A stretch of 64,000 nt of DNA from Marinobacter sp. SS21 (GTDB taxonomy: Bacteria > Pseudomonadota > Gammaproteobacteria > Pseudomonadales > Oleiphilaceae): NCBI RefSeq assembly GCF_028369065.1, contig NZ_JAQNDA010000007.1, positions 124,001 through 188,000 on the forward strand, read 5' to 3'. Made by a program: the position numbers and the translations under genes. Positions 9,496 to 17,373 of the stretch are shown here, one piece after another. The notes below the pieces were generated by a model. It had not been told where the DNA came from. It saw nothing but the letters and a program-made list of their open reading frames with translations, and did no database searches. Every line of letters starts with the position of its first letter. Position 1 is the first letter of the stretch.

Positions 9496-10685
9496 CAGGC
9501 TTTCAACTTTCCTCGAATACGCTTGGTCAACTGGGCCCAGACATCGAACAGGAACGGCTTGGGGTCCCGAACACTGAGATAACAGAACACGTGGGGACGC
9601 AGCACGCTGCGAATCCAACTCCACAGGGTTAGCTTGCCCAGCGCGTGCAGTTCCCGGAAGGAATCAAAATCATCCAACGGGATCCACAGTGTCATGTTGT
9701 CCCGAAACGATTGCTGCTCCGGGTGGGTGCCAAAGACCAGAAAGTTATAGATCAGGTTCGGCATGTCGACTCCGCTGCGAGTCACCAGTTCCTGTGCCCC
9801 GGTGAACCGGGCATTGCACTCGATGACTTTCAGCTGCCCGTCGCGGGGATCGGTCTTGAACTCGATGTTGCCGAGCCCGGTGAACGCCATGGCCTGAAAA
9901 AACTGGCGACCGGCCTCGGCCGTCTGAGGTAGCCACTCGGTAATATGGTAGGCGCCGGCACCAAAATTTGGCGGCGCACGACGAATGACCCGTTTGGTGA
10001 ACTCGAACAGCACCCGCCCCTGCTGATCCCGGTATACATAGTAACTACTGAGCAAGGTGTCCGGACCCGGTACAAATTCGCACAACATGAACTCGATGGA
10101 CGCCCCCAACACCCGCTGCGCCTGCTCAAGCAATTGTTCTTCATTCTCGATCAGGAACAGCTTCTTGTTAAACCGACTCTGAAAAACATGGGAGTGGATG
10201 GGCTTGATCAGCACCGGATAGCGCAATTGGCCAAGCAATCGCTGAACATCCTCGAGCGAAGCGACCGGCCAGTATCCAGGCGCCTGACAACCCGCCTGTC
10301 TAGCCAAGTCGATGGTTTTTTGCTTATCCAGCAAATCCAGCTGGTGTTGTGGATCCTGGATATCGAAGACATACCGTTGCTGCAGGCTCGCCTTGAAGCG
10401 AGCCACGAAATCGATCGCGCAATCCGAGCAGGGAAAAACCACTGCGCCCTGTGGTAGCTGTTGAGACTCAACCAGCAGGTGATGGTAGTAGTCGACAGAC
10501 TCCTGGCCCTTGGCAATCGGCAATCGTTGATGGATATAACGGGAACGCAACACCGGGCTCGATTCAGGAGCAACCACAAACAGCCGGATGCCAGCCCGAC
10601 CGAGACTTCGCGCCACCGAAGTGGTGTTAGCCAGGCCGCCCAGCAGAATCACCGGTGGTTTCATCCCGAGGACTGAAGTCTCCAC
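9495..10685 (-). CDS. ATP-grasp ligase (carbamoyl-phosphate-synthase-like fold)
   Basis: Predicted carboxylate–amine ligase of 396 residues. The N-terminal Rossmann-like region (PPVILLGGLANTTSVARSLG) is followed by an ATP-grasp core: YPVLIKPIHSH supplies the ATP-binding lysine, EFMLCEFVPGPD the hinge acidic residues, and GNIEFKTDP with KVIECNARFTG the magnesium-binding Glu/Asn pair. It resembles uncharacterised ATP-grasp enzymes that use large amino-acid-like substrates, but the substrate is unknown. The start is GTG, directly after the TAA of the preceding gene (TAAGTG) with GGAC before it; the next Met is at residue 8. It overlaps the Ldh_2-like gene by one base. It is not a close relative of the neighbouring ATP-grasp gene, so a tandem duplication is unlikely. 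Confidence 0.82.
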   Translation of the reverse strand: METSVLGMKPPVILLGGLANTTSVARSLGRAGIRLFVVAPESSPVLRSRYIHQRLPIAKGQESVDYYHHLLVESQQLPQGAVVFPCSDCAIDFVARFKASLQQRYVFDIQDPQHQLDLLDKQKTIDLARQAGCQAPGYWPVASLEDVQRLLGQLRYPVLIKPIHSHVFQSRFNKKLFLIENEEQLLEQAQRVLGASIEFMLCEFVPGPDTLLSSYYVYRDQQGRVLFEFTKRVIRRAPPNFGAGAYHITEWLPQTAEAGRQFFQAMAFTGLGNIEFKTDPRDGQLKVIECNARFTGAQELVTRSGVDMPNLIYNFLVFGTHPEQQSFRDNMTLWIPLDDFDSFRELHALGKLTLWSWIRSVLRPHVFCYLSVRDPKPFLFDVWAQLTKRIRGKLKA

Positions 10686-11777
10686 TTATGTGTCCTTTTG
10701 CTTGTGCCGAGCCAGGCAATACGCCATCAGTTGCTCCGCCACCGGGGGTTTATCAGGGGCGGAAGTCAGATAGTGATGGTGCAGGCCCGGGTGGGCATTC
10801 AACTCGTTGATCACTCCGCCACTTTGCGATAATGGCACGGAAATATCGTCGGCGATCACGTCTACTCCGCAAAAACTGAGGCCCATGTGGCGACTGGCGG
10901 TGATGGCCAACTTGGCGATGTCCGGATGCACCAGATCGGTCACATCAACGTTCTGTTCCGCCGCATTCTGGTTCACCACATCCTTCACTCGCACCCGTTG
11001 GCCAGCCGCAGGCACAGAACTTAACCGCAAGGATTGTTTCGCCAACGATTGCCGACACTCAAAATCGATTTGAATGGGAAACAACGACACCACCTTGCCA
11101 TTGCTCATACGTCGTCGATTTTCCTGCTCAATCAAGTCTTCGATACGGCTTCGGCCATCACCGGTGACCATCGGAGGGTCCCGGCGTACGGCGTGGATCA
11201 GCCTGTCGTTCAGCACCAGCAAGCGAAAAGAATGGCCGGGTATGGTCTCTTCGATCAGCAGGTGCTTACTCCAAACGGCCGCCTCAATACTGGCCGTTTC
11301 CAGGGCTCGGCGGGTTGTCACATCGGTACTGACACCGCTGCCCGCGCCAGTGTCGGCGGCGGGCTTAACCACGCACGCGGCCGACTGCTCGATCATGAAG
11401 GTCTGGGCCCGGTCAATGGATGCCAGGGTGTACTCCTGATACCTGGGAGCCCGATAACCGGGAATATCCGCCAACAGCCGATGGGTTAACGGTTTGTTGC
11501 CCGACAGCACCGAGCTGATCCGCCGGTCCAGGTCAATGCCGGAGACGTTGCCACGAACCCAGTGGCCCTGGCCGTTACTGGCCTGCCAAAACCCGTAACC
11601 CAATTTCTCAAAACTTAATTCCAATGCCTCCGCCGCTTGCTGCCATAGGGCGTCATAAAACCGGGCCCGCAAACCCAGGTCTTCGAACTCCGATAGCTGG
11701 CGCTTCTTTTTTTGAGGAAACAACTTCAATAACTTGGCAATCTTGTAGCGCAGATTCAATCGAATCGAGTCATCCAT
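10686..11777 (-). CDS. ATP-grasp ligase resembling cyanophycin synthetase/RimK core
   Basis: Predicted peptide or amide ligase of 363 residues. The ATP-grasp core contains CVVKPAADTGAGSGVSTDV (lysine and glycine-rich loop), LLIEETIPGHSFRLLVLNDR and INELNAHPGLHHHY (the metal-binding Glu/Asn). This closely resembles the ATP-grasp part of cyanophycin synthetase and glutathione-synthetase-like enzymes, including the VTGDGRSRIEDLI segment. No Mur-ligase half is present, so it is not a full cyanophycin synthetase. Start ATG at 11777 was chosen for the AGAGG upstream; a GTG at 11813 is also in frame. The sequence just upstream resembles the terminal repeat of the nearby MITE. Confidence 0.82.
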   Translation of the reverse strand: MDDSIRLNLRYKIAKLLKLFPQKKKRQLSEFEDLGLRARFYDALWQQAAEALELSFEKLGYGFWQASNGQGHWVRGNVSGIDLDRRISSVLSGNKPLTHRLLADIPGYRAPRYQEYTLASIDRAQTFMIEQSAACVVKPAADTGAGSGVSTDVTTRRALETASIEAAVWSKHLLIEETIPGHSFRLLVLNDRLIHAVRRDPPMVTGDGRSRIEDLIEQENRRRMSNGKVVSLFPIQIDFECRQSLAKQSLRLSSVPAAGQRVRVKDVVNQNAAEQNVDVTDLVHPDIAKLAITASRHMGLSFCGVDVIADDISVPLSQSGGVINELNAHPGLHHHYLTSAPDKPPVAEQLMAYCLARHKQKDT

Positions 11778-11832
11778 TATCGGGGAGCCTCTGAATAACC
11801 CCTGTATGACCACCGCTCAGTGCGGACGCCAA

Positions 11833-12540
11833 TCAATCAATAACGCAGTCATTATGCGCCAGTAACTTGTCCACCCACTCATTGGAGAAGTTGCCTTTCT
11901 TCACTTCCGCGACATACTGCTCCAACCCGGGCTTCTTCGCTTCGAGCCGGCCCAGCACTTCCTCGGCAAACTCCTTGCGGACGATCACGGCGCCGTTGCG
12001 GTCTGCGACCACGATGTCGCCCGGGTTCACCACCACGCCGCCGCAGTTGACCGCGTAGTTGATTTCACCGGGTCCACGGTGCAAAGGCCCCATGACACAG
12101 TTTCCCCTGGCGAAGACCGGCAGGCCCACTTTGCGGACCTCCTCCAGATCCCGGATCAGGCCATCGATAATGAACCCGGCCGCGCCCTTGTGCCTGGCCT
12201 TGCTCGCCACCAGGTCGCCAATCACCGCCGTGTTGCGGGTGCCGGAGGAGTCCACCACAATGACGTCGCCAGGCTGAATCAGGTCGAGGGACTTATGCAC
12301 CATCAGGTTGTCGCCCGGAAAAACCTTCACCGTGACCGCAGGCCCCACCAGCGGCATGCCATTGGTTAGATTCTGAATATCACTGGACACCGCATAGAGC
12401 CGGTTCAGCATGTCAGAAATGTCCGTGGTTTCGAATTCCGCGTACCGGCGGATCAGCTCGCTATCGGGTCGTTCAATCCGGGTTTTGACTCGAAATCCCG
12501 GACCAGGATTCATTTCCGCAGACGTGGGTCGGTTGGCCAT
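11833..12540 (-). CDS. RraA/HMG-CHA-aldolase-like protein
   Basis: Member of the RraA-like family, which includes 4-hydroxy-4-methyl-2-oxoglutarate aldolases and RNase E inhibitors. The 235 residues include TTDISDMLNRL, GPAVTVKVFPGDN, the GDLVASKA loop and GAAGFIIDGLIRD. The conserved Gly-Asp pair and the Arg-Asp pair of the aldolase metal and substrate site are therefore in place. Being in an operon with two ligases, an oxygenase and a dehydrogenase favours a metabolic lyase or decarboxylase role over RNase E control (inference). AAGGA lies 8 bases before the ATG. The substrate is unknown. Confidence 0.83.
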   Translation of the reverse strand: MANRPTSAEMNPGPGFRVKTRIERPDSELIRRYAEFETTDISDMLNRLYAVSSDIQNLTNGMPLVGPAVTVKVFPGDNLMVHKSLDLIQPGDVIVVDSSGTRNTAVIGDLVASKARHKGAAGFIIDGLIRDLEEVRKVGLPVFARGNCVMGPLHRGPGEINYAVNCGGVVVNPGDIVVADRNGAVIVRKEFAEEVLGRLEAKKPGLEQYVAEVKKGNFSNEWVDKLLAHNDCVID

Positions 12541-12555
12541 GGCTAGTATCCTTTT

Positions 12556-13551
12556 TCAATCCAGATGAATGAGATCAATGGCTCCGAGATTGATAAGCCT
12601 CCGCAGCTTGGGCAGGAACTGACCGAACTCGCTGTCGTCCAGTCCCATCCGCGTCAGGAGATCGGCTGCCGTCAGGCCCCGATCCAGCCGGGTAAGCAGC
12701 GCCAGTTCGGCTTCGCCGATCGTGGCTTCTTTTTCCCCCCAGACATTGAGCTGAATGACCTCAGTCCAGTACAGCCGGGTGTAGTAGCGGCTGATCTTCT
12801 CCAGCCTTGGCGACACCATCATCGGTTGTGACAACAACTGCTCATCGGCCAAGTGATTGAGTCGGTCCAGGCTGGCGGTGCGTTGCGGCAGGGTCCGGGG
12901 GTCCTCGCCGAGCGGGTCCAGATCGATACCGTTGAACTTCAGGTAGAGCAAACTGGTATTCGCCGGATTCACCCGCTCGTGATACATGGACGCGCCCTTG
13001 AAAATCAGTACGTCTCCTGGCGGGACATCCAGCTTCACCGGTTCGATGGCGGCCAGTTGCGTCTCCGGCAGCTGCGCCTCATCCAGGCTGGTGCGATACA
13101 GTGCGGTGCTGGCGTAAGCGTTTACATCGCGATAATGCTCCGGATAGAGAATGAGGTAGGAATCGTCAGGCACCACCAGCGGTATCCCCACCGTCACCTG
13201 CGAGGCCACCCGATCCTTGTGCGGGGGCGGGTTGGACGGGGCTTCCCCCTCATAGACTTTGACGTGCCGTTCACACAGCGTAACCCGCTCTCCGGGCAGA
13301 CCGGCAACGCCGCCGACCACCGCACGTATTGCCCGATCAAAATCCATATCGTCAGGAAAATCGAAAAGGTACTGACGTTTCTTGCCTTTAAACCGCCATT
13401 CTTCCAGGGATTGGGCTTCTGCCTCCGCCGCATGCAGAAAGTTCAGCGCATAATCCAGAAAGGCCTTGTTCAGGCCCTGTTTGAGATGAACATACCCGAA
13501 ACGTTGATAGGCCTGAGCCGCATCATCGGGGTCAAAGTCGAATACATTCAT
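12556..13551 (-). CDS. Phytanoyl-CoA-dioxygenase-like Fe(II)/2-oxoglutarate oxygenase with C-terminal helical domain
   Basis: First gene of the five-gene operon, 331 residues. The oxygenase core has the iron-binding H-x-D in PPHKDRVASQ (about residue 115) and a distal His in SMYHERVNPANTS, followed by LLYLKFN in place of the usual 2-oxoglutarate Arg region; which residue binds 2-oxoglutarate is not obvious. After about residue 230 there is an extra module with an alternating helical pattern (EATIGEAELALLTRLDRG, LRRLINLGAIDLI) that looks like a small winged-helix or PqqD-like fold. Start ATG at 13551 has AAGGGA five bases upstream; an ATG at 13566 is less well placed. Probable hydroxylase or tailoring enzyme, substrate unknown. 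Confidence 0.75.
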   Translation of the reverse strand: MNVFDFDPDDAAQAYQRFGYVHLKQGLNKAFLDYALNFLHAAEAEAQSLEEWRFKGKKRQYLFDFPDDMDFDRAIRAVVGGVAGLPGERVTLCERHVKVYEGEAPSNPPPHKDRVASQVTVGIPLVVPDDSYLILYPEHYRDVNAYASTALYRTSLDEAQLPETQLAAIEPVKLDVPPGDVLIFKGASMYHERVNPANTSLLYLKFNGIDLDPLGEDPRTLPQRTASLDRLNHLADEQLLSQPMMVSPRLEKISRYYTRLYWTEVIQLNVWGEKEATIGEAELALLTRLDRGLTAADLLTRMGLDDSEFGQFLPKLRRLINLGAIDLIHLD

Positions 13552-14236
13552 GATAATCCCTTGCATTTGCTTACTTGGCTGACGTTGAGGAGCCCCCCTA
13601 ACAACACCCTGCCACTCAGGCTCTCGACGGGTAAGGCGAAGGGATAGCTCCGGCCAACTGCTGAGAACAATCGCATCACAGCAGTGTGTTACGCAAAATT
13701 AACACCAACCTTCTTATGTCTGCGTTTTCTAAGACTTAACTGCTTTTTCGGAAACAAATTGACGGGATAAATGTAAAAATAATCGACGTTTCCTGGACAT
13801 CGGCGTCAGTAACCGTCTCTTACGGAATCTCCTAAGGAACCTCTGATCAATCATAGTCCATGAATTGAACTCCGAGATGCCCAAGCGCCTTACTCGCTTG
13901 ATGGCAGGGATTCAGCGTGGCGCCGCGGCCCAAAACCAGCCAGATGTCCACGAAGCAGACGCTGAGGGCCGCAGGCGGCTTTGGGGCCGAACAACCCAAT
14001 TGAGGGGTGAATTTGCTGTCCCGACAGTAGCGAAGCAGCCAATCGGCCTTGCCTCGCAGCCCATGTAGAATTCCGGGCTGATCTCATCGGGTTAGCCACC
14101 TGAAGGAGGGCTGGCAGACGCCCCAAACGAGTGTTTTTTGGCGTTGGCTCGATACCGGTTGCATCGGTAGAGGATGACAACTCTGCAGAATTACGTCTGC
14201 AAGGATAACGTCTATATTATTGGTACTTACGGGGAC
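13552..14236. other. Non-coding region upstream of the ATP-grasp operon
   Basis: The first part, especially about 13680–13800, is much more AT-rich than its surroundings and probably contains the operon promoter, though no clear –35/–10 pair was found. A sequence resembling the MITE end (AGGAACCTCTGATCAAT) occurs at about 13836. The stretch 13860–14200 has short ORFs on both strands but none with a recognisable domain or good start. It may be decayed mobile DNA. Confidence 0.5.
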
Positions 14237-14509
14237 CTAGGGAGCCTCTGATTAACTCCGGATCCCCTCTGGCATTCAGAGCCATTCACAATCAAGGCGC
14301 GACTTTGCAGTAATGTCTGGACCTTGCAAAAAGGCGCAACGCCGAGTGTGGATGGCTCTGAACGCCCCGCAGGGCGCGCTCTGAAGGCTGCACCTGCGGC
14401 GTTGCGGCTCTTGCCAAGGGCTTACGGCCATTAGCTGCGAACCGCGTCTTGCATCTACAGCCTTCAGAATCGCGCAGAGGCGATTCGGAGTTAATCAGAG
14501 GCTCCCTAG
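14237..14509. mobile_element. MITE-like element with 24-bp perfect terminal inverted repeats
   Basis: The left end CTAGGGAGCCTCTGATTAAC (continuing TCCG) is matched exactly by its reverse complement at 14486–14509. CTAG at each tip is palindromic and could be a 4-bp target duplication. Internal inverted pairs (CTGAAGGCTG/CAGCCTTCAG and CAGAGCCAT/ATGGCTCTG) would fold the element into nested hairpins. At 273 bp it encodes no transposase, so it would need to be mobilised in trans. A shortened copy lies at 23614 and end-like pieces at 37385 and 11782. Confidence 0.8.
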
Positions 14510-14633
14510 CACTGCGCCGAGAGCGCTACCCCGGCACTCATGGGATATTCCGATACGCTGTACAGATCTTGGGCGATTGGCCTGTTCGACACCTTGAAAC
14601 CTGGAATCCGGATTAAATGAAGGGAAGCGATGC

Positions 14634-15110
14634 ATGCTAATTCACCTGAACAGTTCATTCTTGAATCGTTGGGCGCGGATCACTCTCATTGCAGGGTTGT
14701 GCTCGAGCGGGTTGATCGCGTGGCAGCTCCATGTCAGTAACGAACGCAGGATCAATAGCGCGGTCACCGAAGCATTCGAACAGGCAAACCACGCGGTGCG
14801 CAATCGCATCGACCTGTATCAGTATGGCCTGAGCGGAGCGAGAGGCGCGGTATTGTCCGCTGGCGAACACAGCATCAGCCGGGAACTGTTCCAGCGCTAC
14901 AGTCGCTCCCGGGACACCGATCGGGAGTTTCCCGGTGCGCGGGGGTTCGGTTTCATACGTCGGGTGCCGCAGGCTGACGAGGCCGAGTTCGTCGAGCGCT
15001 CCCGAGCCGACCTGTCGGCAATCGTTGCCGGTTCGGAACCGAAACCGGCCGATGAACCTGCGACCGCCAAGGCGCTGTCTGTTGCCGAAACGCGAGACCG
15101 ACCGAAATAG
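14634..15110 (+). pseudogene. Truncated CHASE-domain sensor fragment
   Basis: 158 residues with an N-terminal transmembrane segment (about 11–30) and the start of an extracellular CHASE domain: AVTEAFEQANHAVRNRIDLYQ, then GARGFGFIRRVP. Such domains normally run about 200 residues and are followed by a second transmembrane segment and a GGDEF or kinase module. Here homology fades after about residue 130 and the frame stops with none of these present. AAGGGAAG precedes the ATG. It is best read as the remnant of a larger sensor gene next to a mobile element; a short expressed membrane protein cannot be excluded. Confidence 0.65.
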
Positions 15111-15147
15111 CTGCTGAACTCCGCCATACCGAAAAGCATCAGGACAA

Positions 15148-15186
15148 AAAAAAGGATTCAACAGCCAAGCCATTGAATCCTTTTAT
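15148..15186 (-). terminator. ssb terminator
   Basis: GGATTCAA and TTGAATCC form a stem with an 11-base loop; on the minus strand it is followed by eight T. It also lies downstream of the CHASE fragment and may act for both. Confidence 0.8.
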
Positions 15187-15213
15187 CATCGAGGGCGCCG
15201 CTGACGCTAGCGG

Positions 15214-15756
15214 TCAGAACGGAATATCGTCGTCAAAGTCGTCCACCGCCTCCGGCATGCCACCTGGCTGCGCCGGCGGCTGCTGCGGCTGGCTGTAGCC
15301 ACCAGACTGGCCCTGGTAACCACCACCCTGCTGCTGCGGTGCCGGCTGGCTGTAGGACTGCTGCTGGGGCCGGCCGGCCGGGGCGCCCTGACTCATACCG
15401 CCTTCGCCGCCACGGCTGTCCAGCATCTGCATCTGACCGTTGATGTCCACCACCACTTCCGTGGTGTAACGGTCCTGGCCACTCTGGTCCTGCCACTTGC
15501 GGGTCTGCAGCTTGCCTTCGATGTAGATCTTGGAACCCTTGCGCAGGTATTGCCCCGCCACTTCGGCGATCTTGCCGAACATGACAATCCGGTGCCATTC
15601 GGTCTTGGGTACCATTTGGCCGCTCTGACGATCCTTGTAACTTTCATCCGTCGCCAGGGTCAGGTTCACCACCGCGTTGCCGTTCGGGGTGTAGCGGGTT
15701 TCCGGGTCCTGGCCCAGGTTGCCAATCAGAATAACCTTGTTAACGCCTCGTGCCAT
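15214..15756 (-). CDS. ssb: Single-stranded DNA-binding protein
   Basis: Homotetrameric ssDNA-binding protein for replication, recombination and repair. The 180 residues have an N-terminal OB fold ([19 protein letters not shown], then [11 protein letters not shown] and [20 protein letters not shown]), a glutamine/glycine-rich disordered linker (about 115–165) and the acidic partner-binding tip DFDDDIPF. The start at 15756 has AGGAG upstream; longer in-frame readings run into the MFS gene. The order ssb–MFS–uvrA is the one seen in Pseudomonas. Confidence 0.97.
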   Translation of the reverse strand: MARGVNKVILIGNLGQDPETRYTPNGNAVVNLTLATDESYKDRQSGQMVPKTEWHRIVMFGKIAEVAGQYLRKGSKIYIEGKLQTRKWQDQSGQDRYTTEVVVDINGQMQMLDSRGGEGGMSQGAPAGRPQQQSYSQPAPQQQGGGYQGQSGGYSQPQQPPAQPGGMPEAVDDFDDDIPF

Positions 15757-15835
15757 GTTTCGCTCCTGAGTCTGTCTGCTAAATCCGCCAGCCATCCCTT
15801 GCCGGCGTTGGGGTTCATAGGAATCGGGAAATTGA

Positions 15836-17203
15836 TCAGGAAGTACCCTGCCGCACAAAGTCGAAGTCGGCAAGGCAATCTTCTTCAAATTGGCTGCGAT
15901 CGACCTTGAGATAGGCGGTATCGGTGCCCTCCAGGATCACCACATCCTGTACGCCGGGCAGGTTGCGCAACGCTTGGTCCACTGCCTCAACCCTGTCCCG
16001 GGCGGTTTCCCGCAACTTTAACACGAAACTGGTGGTATAGCTTGGCGTCGGCATGGTGAGCGCCAGCGCCAGCCAGATCACCAGGATCAGTACCATCGGC
16101 CACAACACCCCCATCAGCCCGCCCTGCGCCAGCAGCAGGCCTCCCAGGGCGCCGCCCGCAAAGGCACCGAGGAACTGGGAGGTGGAGTAGACGCCCATCG
16201 CCGTGCCCTTGCTCGCCGCCGGCGACTCTTTGCTGATCAGTGACGGCAGACTGGCTTCCAGCAGGTTGAACGCCATGAAAAACAGGAACAGGATGCCCCA
16301 GGCCACGCCAAGGCCGGTACTGGCAACGCTCAAGCCGGCGGTGGCCAGGGTCAGCAAGCCGATAGCACCGGACAGCACCGGCTTCATCCGGCGTTTTTTC
16401 TCGCCGATGATGATGAACGGCACCATGGCGAAAAAGGAGGTCACCATCACCGTCAGATAAAACCACCAATGGGATTGACTGGGCAGCCCCAGCTCATCCT
16501 GCAGCAGCACCGGCACCACCAGGAAGATGGCGGTCAGTACCAGGTGCAGGGCGAAAATACCAAAATCGAGACGCAGCAGCCGGGTATCCGTCAGCACCTG
16601 CCCCAGCATGGCCTTGGCCGGCCGGGTGTCGGCGCTGGACTGGTGATGATGGGGCGTGGGCACAACCCGGTAGACGATCACCAGGGCCAGCAGCGCCAGC
16701 GCCGCGGTAATATAGAAGATCCCGGACAGGCCAAACACCGAGGCCAGCAGCGGCCCCAATACCAACGACACGGAAAACGACAGGCCGATGGAAATACCGA
16801 TGGTCGCCATCGCCTTGGTGCGTTCCTCTTCGCGGGTCAGGTCACTGAGCAACGCCATCAGCACACTGGCGATAGCGCCGGCGCCCTGCAGCACACGGCC
16901 GGCAATCACGCCGTATATCGACTCCGCCCCGGCAGCCACCAGGCTGCCTGCCGCAAACAGCACCAGCCCGATGTAGATCATCCGCTTGCGGCCGACCCGG
17001 TCCGACAGCAAGCCAAACGGAACCTGCAGCAAGGCCTGGCTGAGACCGTAGCCGCCAATGGCCAGCCCGATCAACGCCGGAGTGGCGGCGTGCAGATCGT
17101 CGGCCAACAACACGAACACCGGCAGCACCATGAACAGCCCCAGCATCCTCATGGCGTACACAGAGGCCAGAGCGGTGACGGAGCGCTTTTCCAGGGCATT
17201 CAT
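15836..17203 (-). CDS. MFS transporter of the YajR type with C-terminal soluble domain
   Basis: A 455-residue inner-membrane transporter. Twelve hydrophobic segments are apparent, with MFS motif A between TM2 and TM3 ([12 protein letters not shown]). The last 70 or so residues form a soluble ferredoxin-like domain ([23 protein letters not shown]) comparable to the YAM domain of E. coli YajR, and total length also matches YajR. Substrate is unknown. Start ATG 17203 ([20 protein letters not shown]) was chosen because it begins the first TM region; a longer frame lacks support. It is divergent from uvrA. Confidence 0.88.
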   Translation of the reverse strand: MNALEKRSVTALASVYAMRMLGLFMVLPVFVLLADDLHAATPALIGLAIGGYGLSQALLQVPFGLLSDRVGRKRMIYIGLVLFAAGSLVAAGAESIYGVIAGRVLQGAGAIASVLMALLSDLTREEERTKAMATIGISIGLSFSVSLVLGPLLASVFGLSGIFYITAALALLALVIVYRVVPTPHHHQSSADTRPAKAMLGQVLTDTRLLRLDFGIFALHLVLTAIFLVVPVLLQDELGLPSQSHWWFYLTVMVTSFFAMVPFIIIGEKKRRMKPVLSGAIGLLTLATAGLSVASTGLGVAWGILFLFFMAFNLLEASLPSLISKESPAASKGTAMGVYSTSQFLGAFAGGALGGLLLAQGGLMGVLWPMVLILVIWLALALTMPTPSYTTSFVLKLRETARDRVEAVDQALRNLPGVQDVVILEGTDTAYLKVDRSQFEEDCLADFDFVRQGTS

Positions 17204-17373
17204 ACAGCAGCGATTCCTCGAACACGAATTCTGGCGGCAGGGAGCACCTGCGCACGATTGGGCAGGCCGACCAGCCGGAAAGCGCGCATTGTAGCAGAAC
17301 GCCGGCAGGCAGGGCATTGCATGGAAGCCGGCCGAACACGGTATACTTTCCGTTTTATTTTCCCGAGGGTGTT

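Noticed and set aside
10686..11777. Cyanophycin synthetase
   Set aside because: Only the ATP-grasp core is similar; the Mur-ligase half is absent and the length is far too short.
8539..13551. Mycosporine-like amino acid gene cluster
   Set aside because: ATP-grasp and PhyH-type genes are present, but there is no demethyl-4-deoxygadusol synthase or O-methyltransferase gene.
13865..14180. Short overlapping ORFs on both strands upstream of the MITE
   Set aside because: No domain, no good ribosome-binding site, and composition of decayed non-coding DNA.
17204..17373. LexA box before uvrA
   Set aside because: No CTGT-N8-ACAG sequence was found in the gap.
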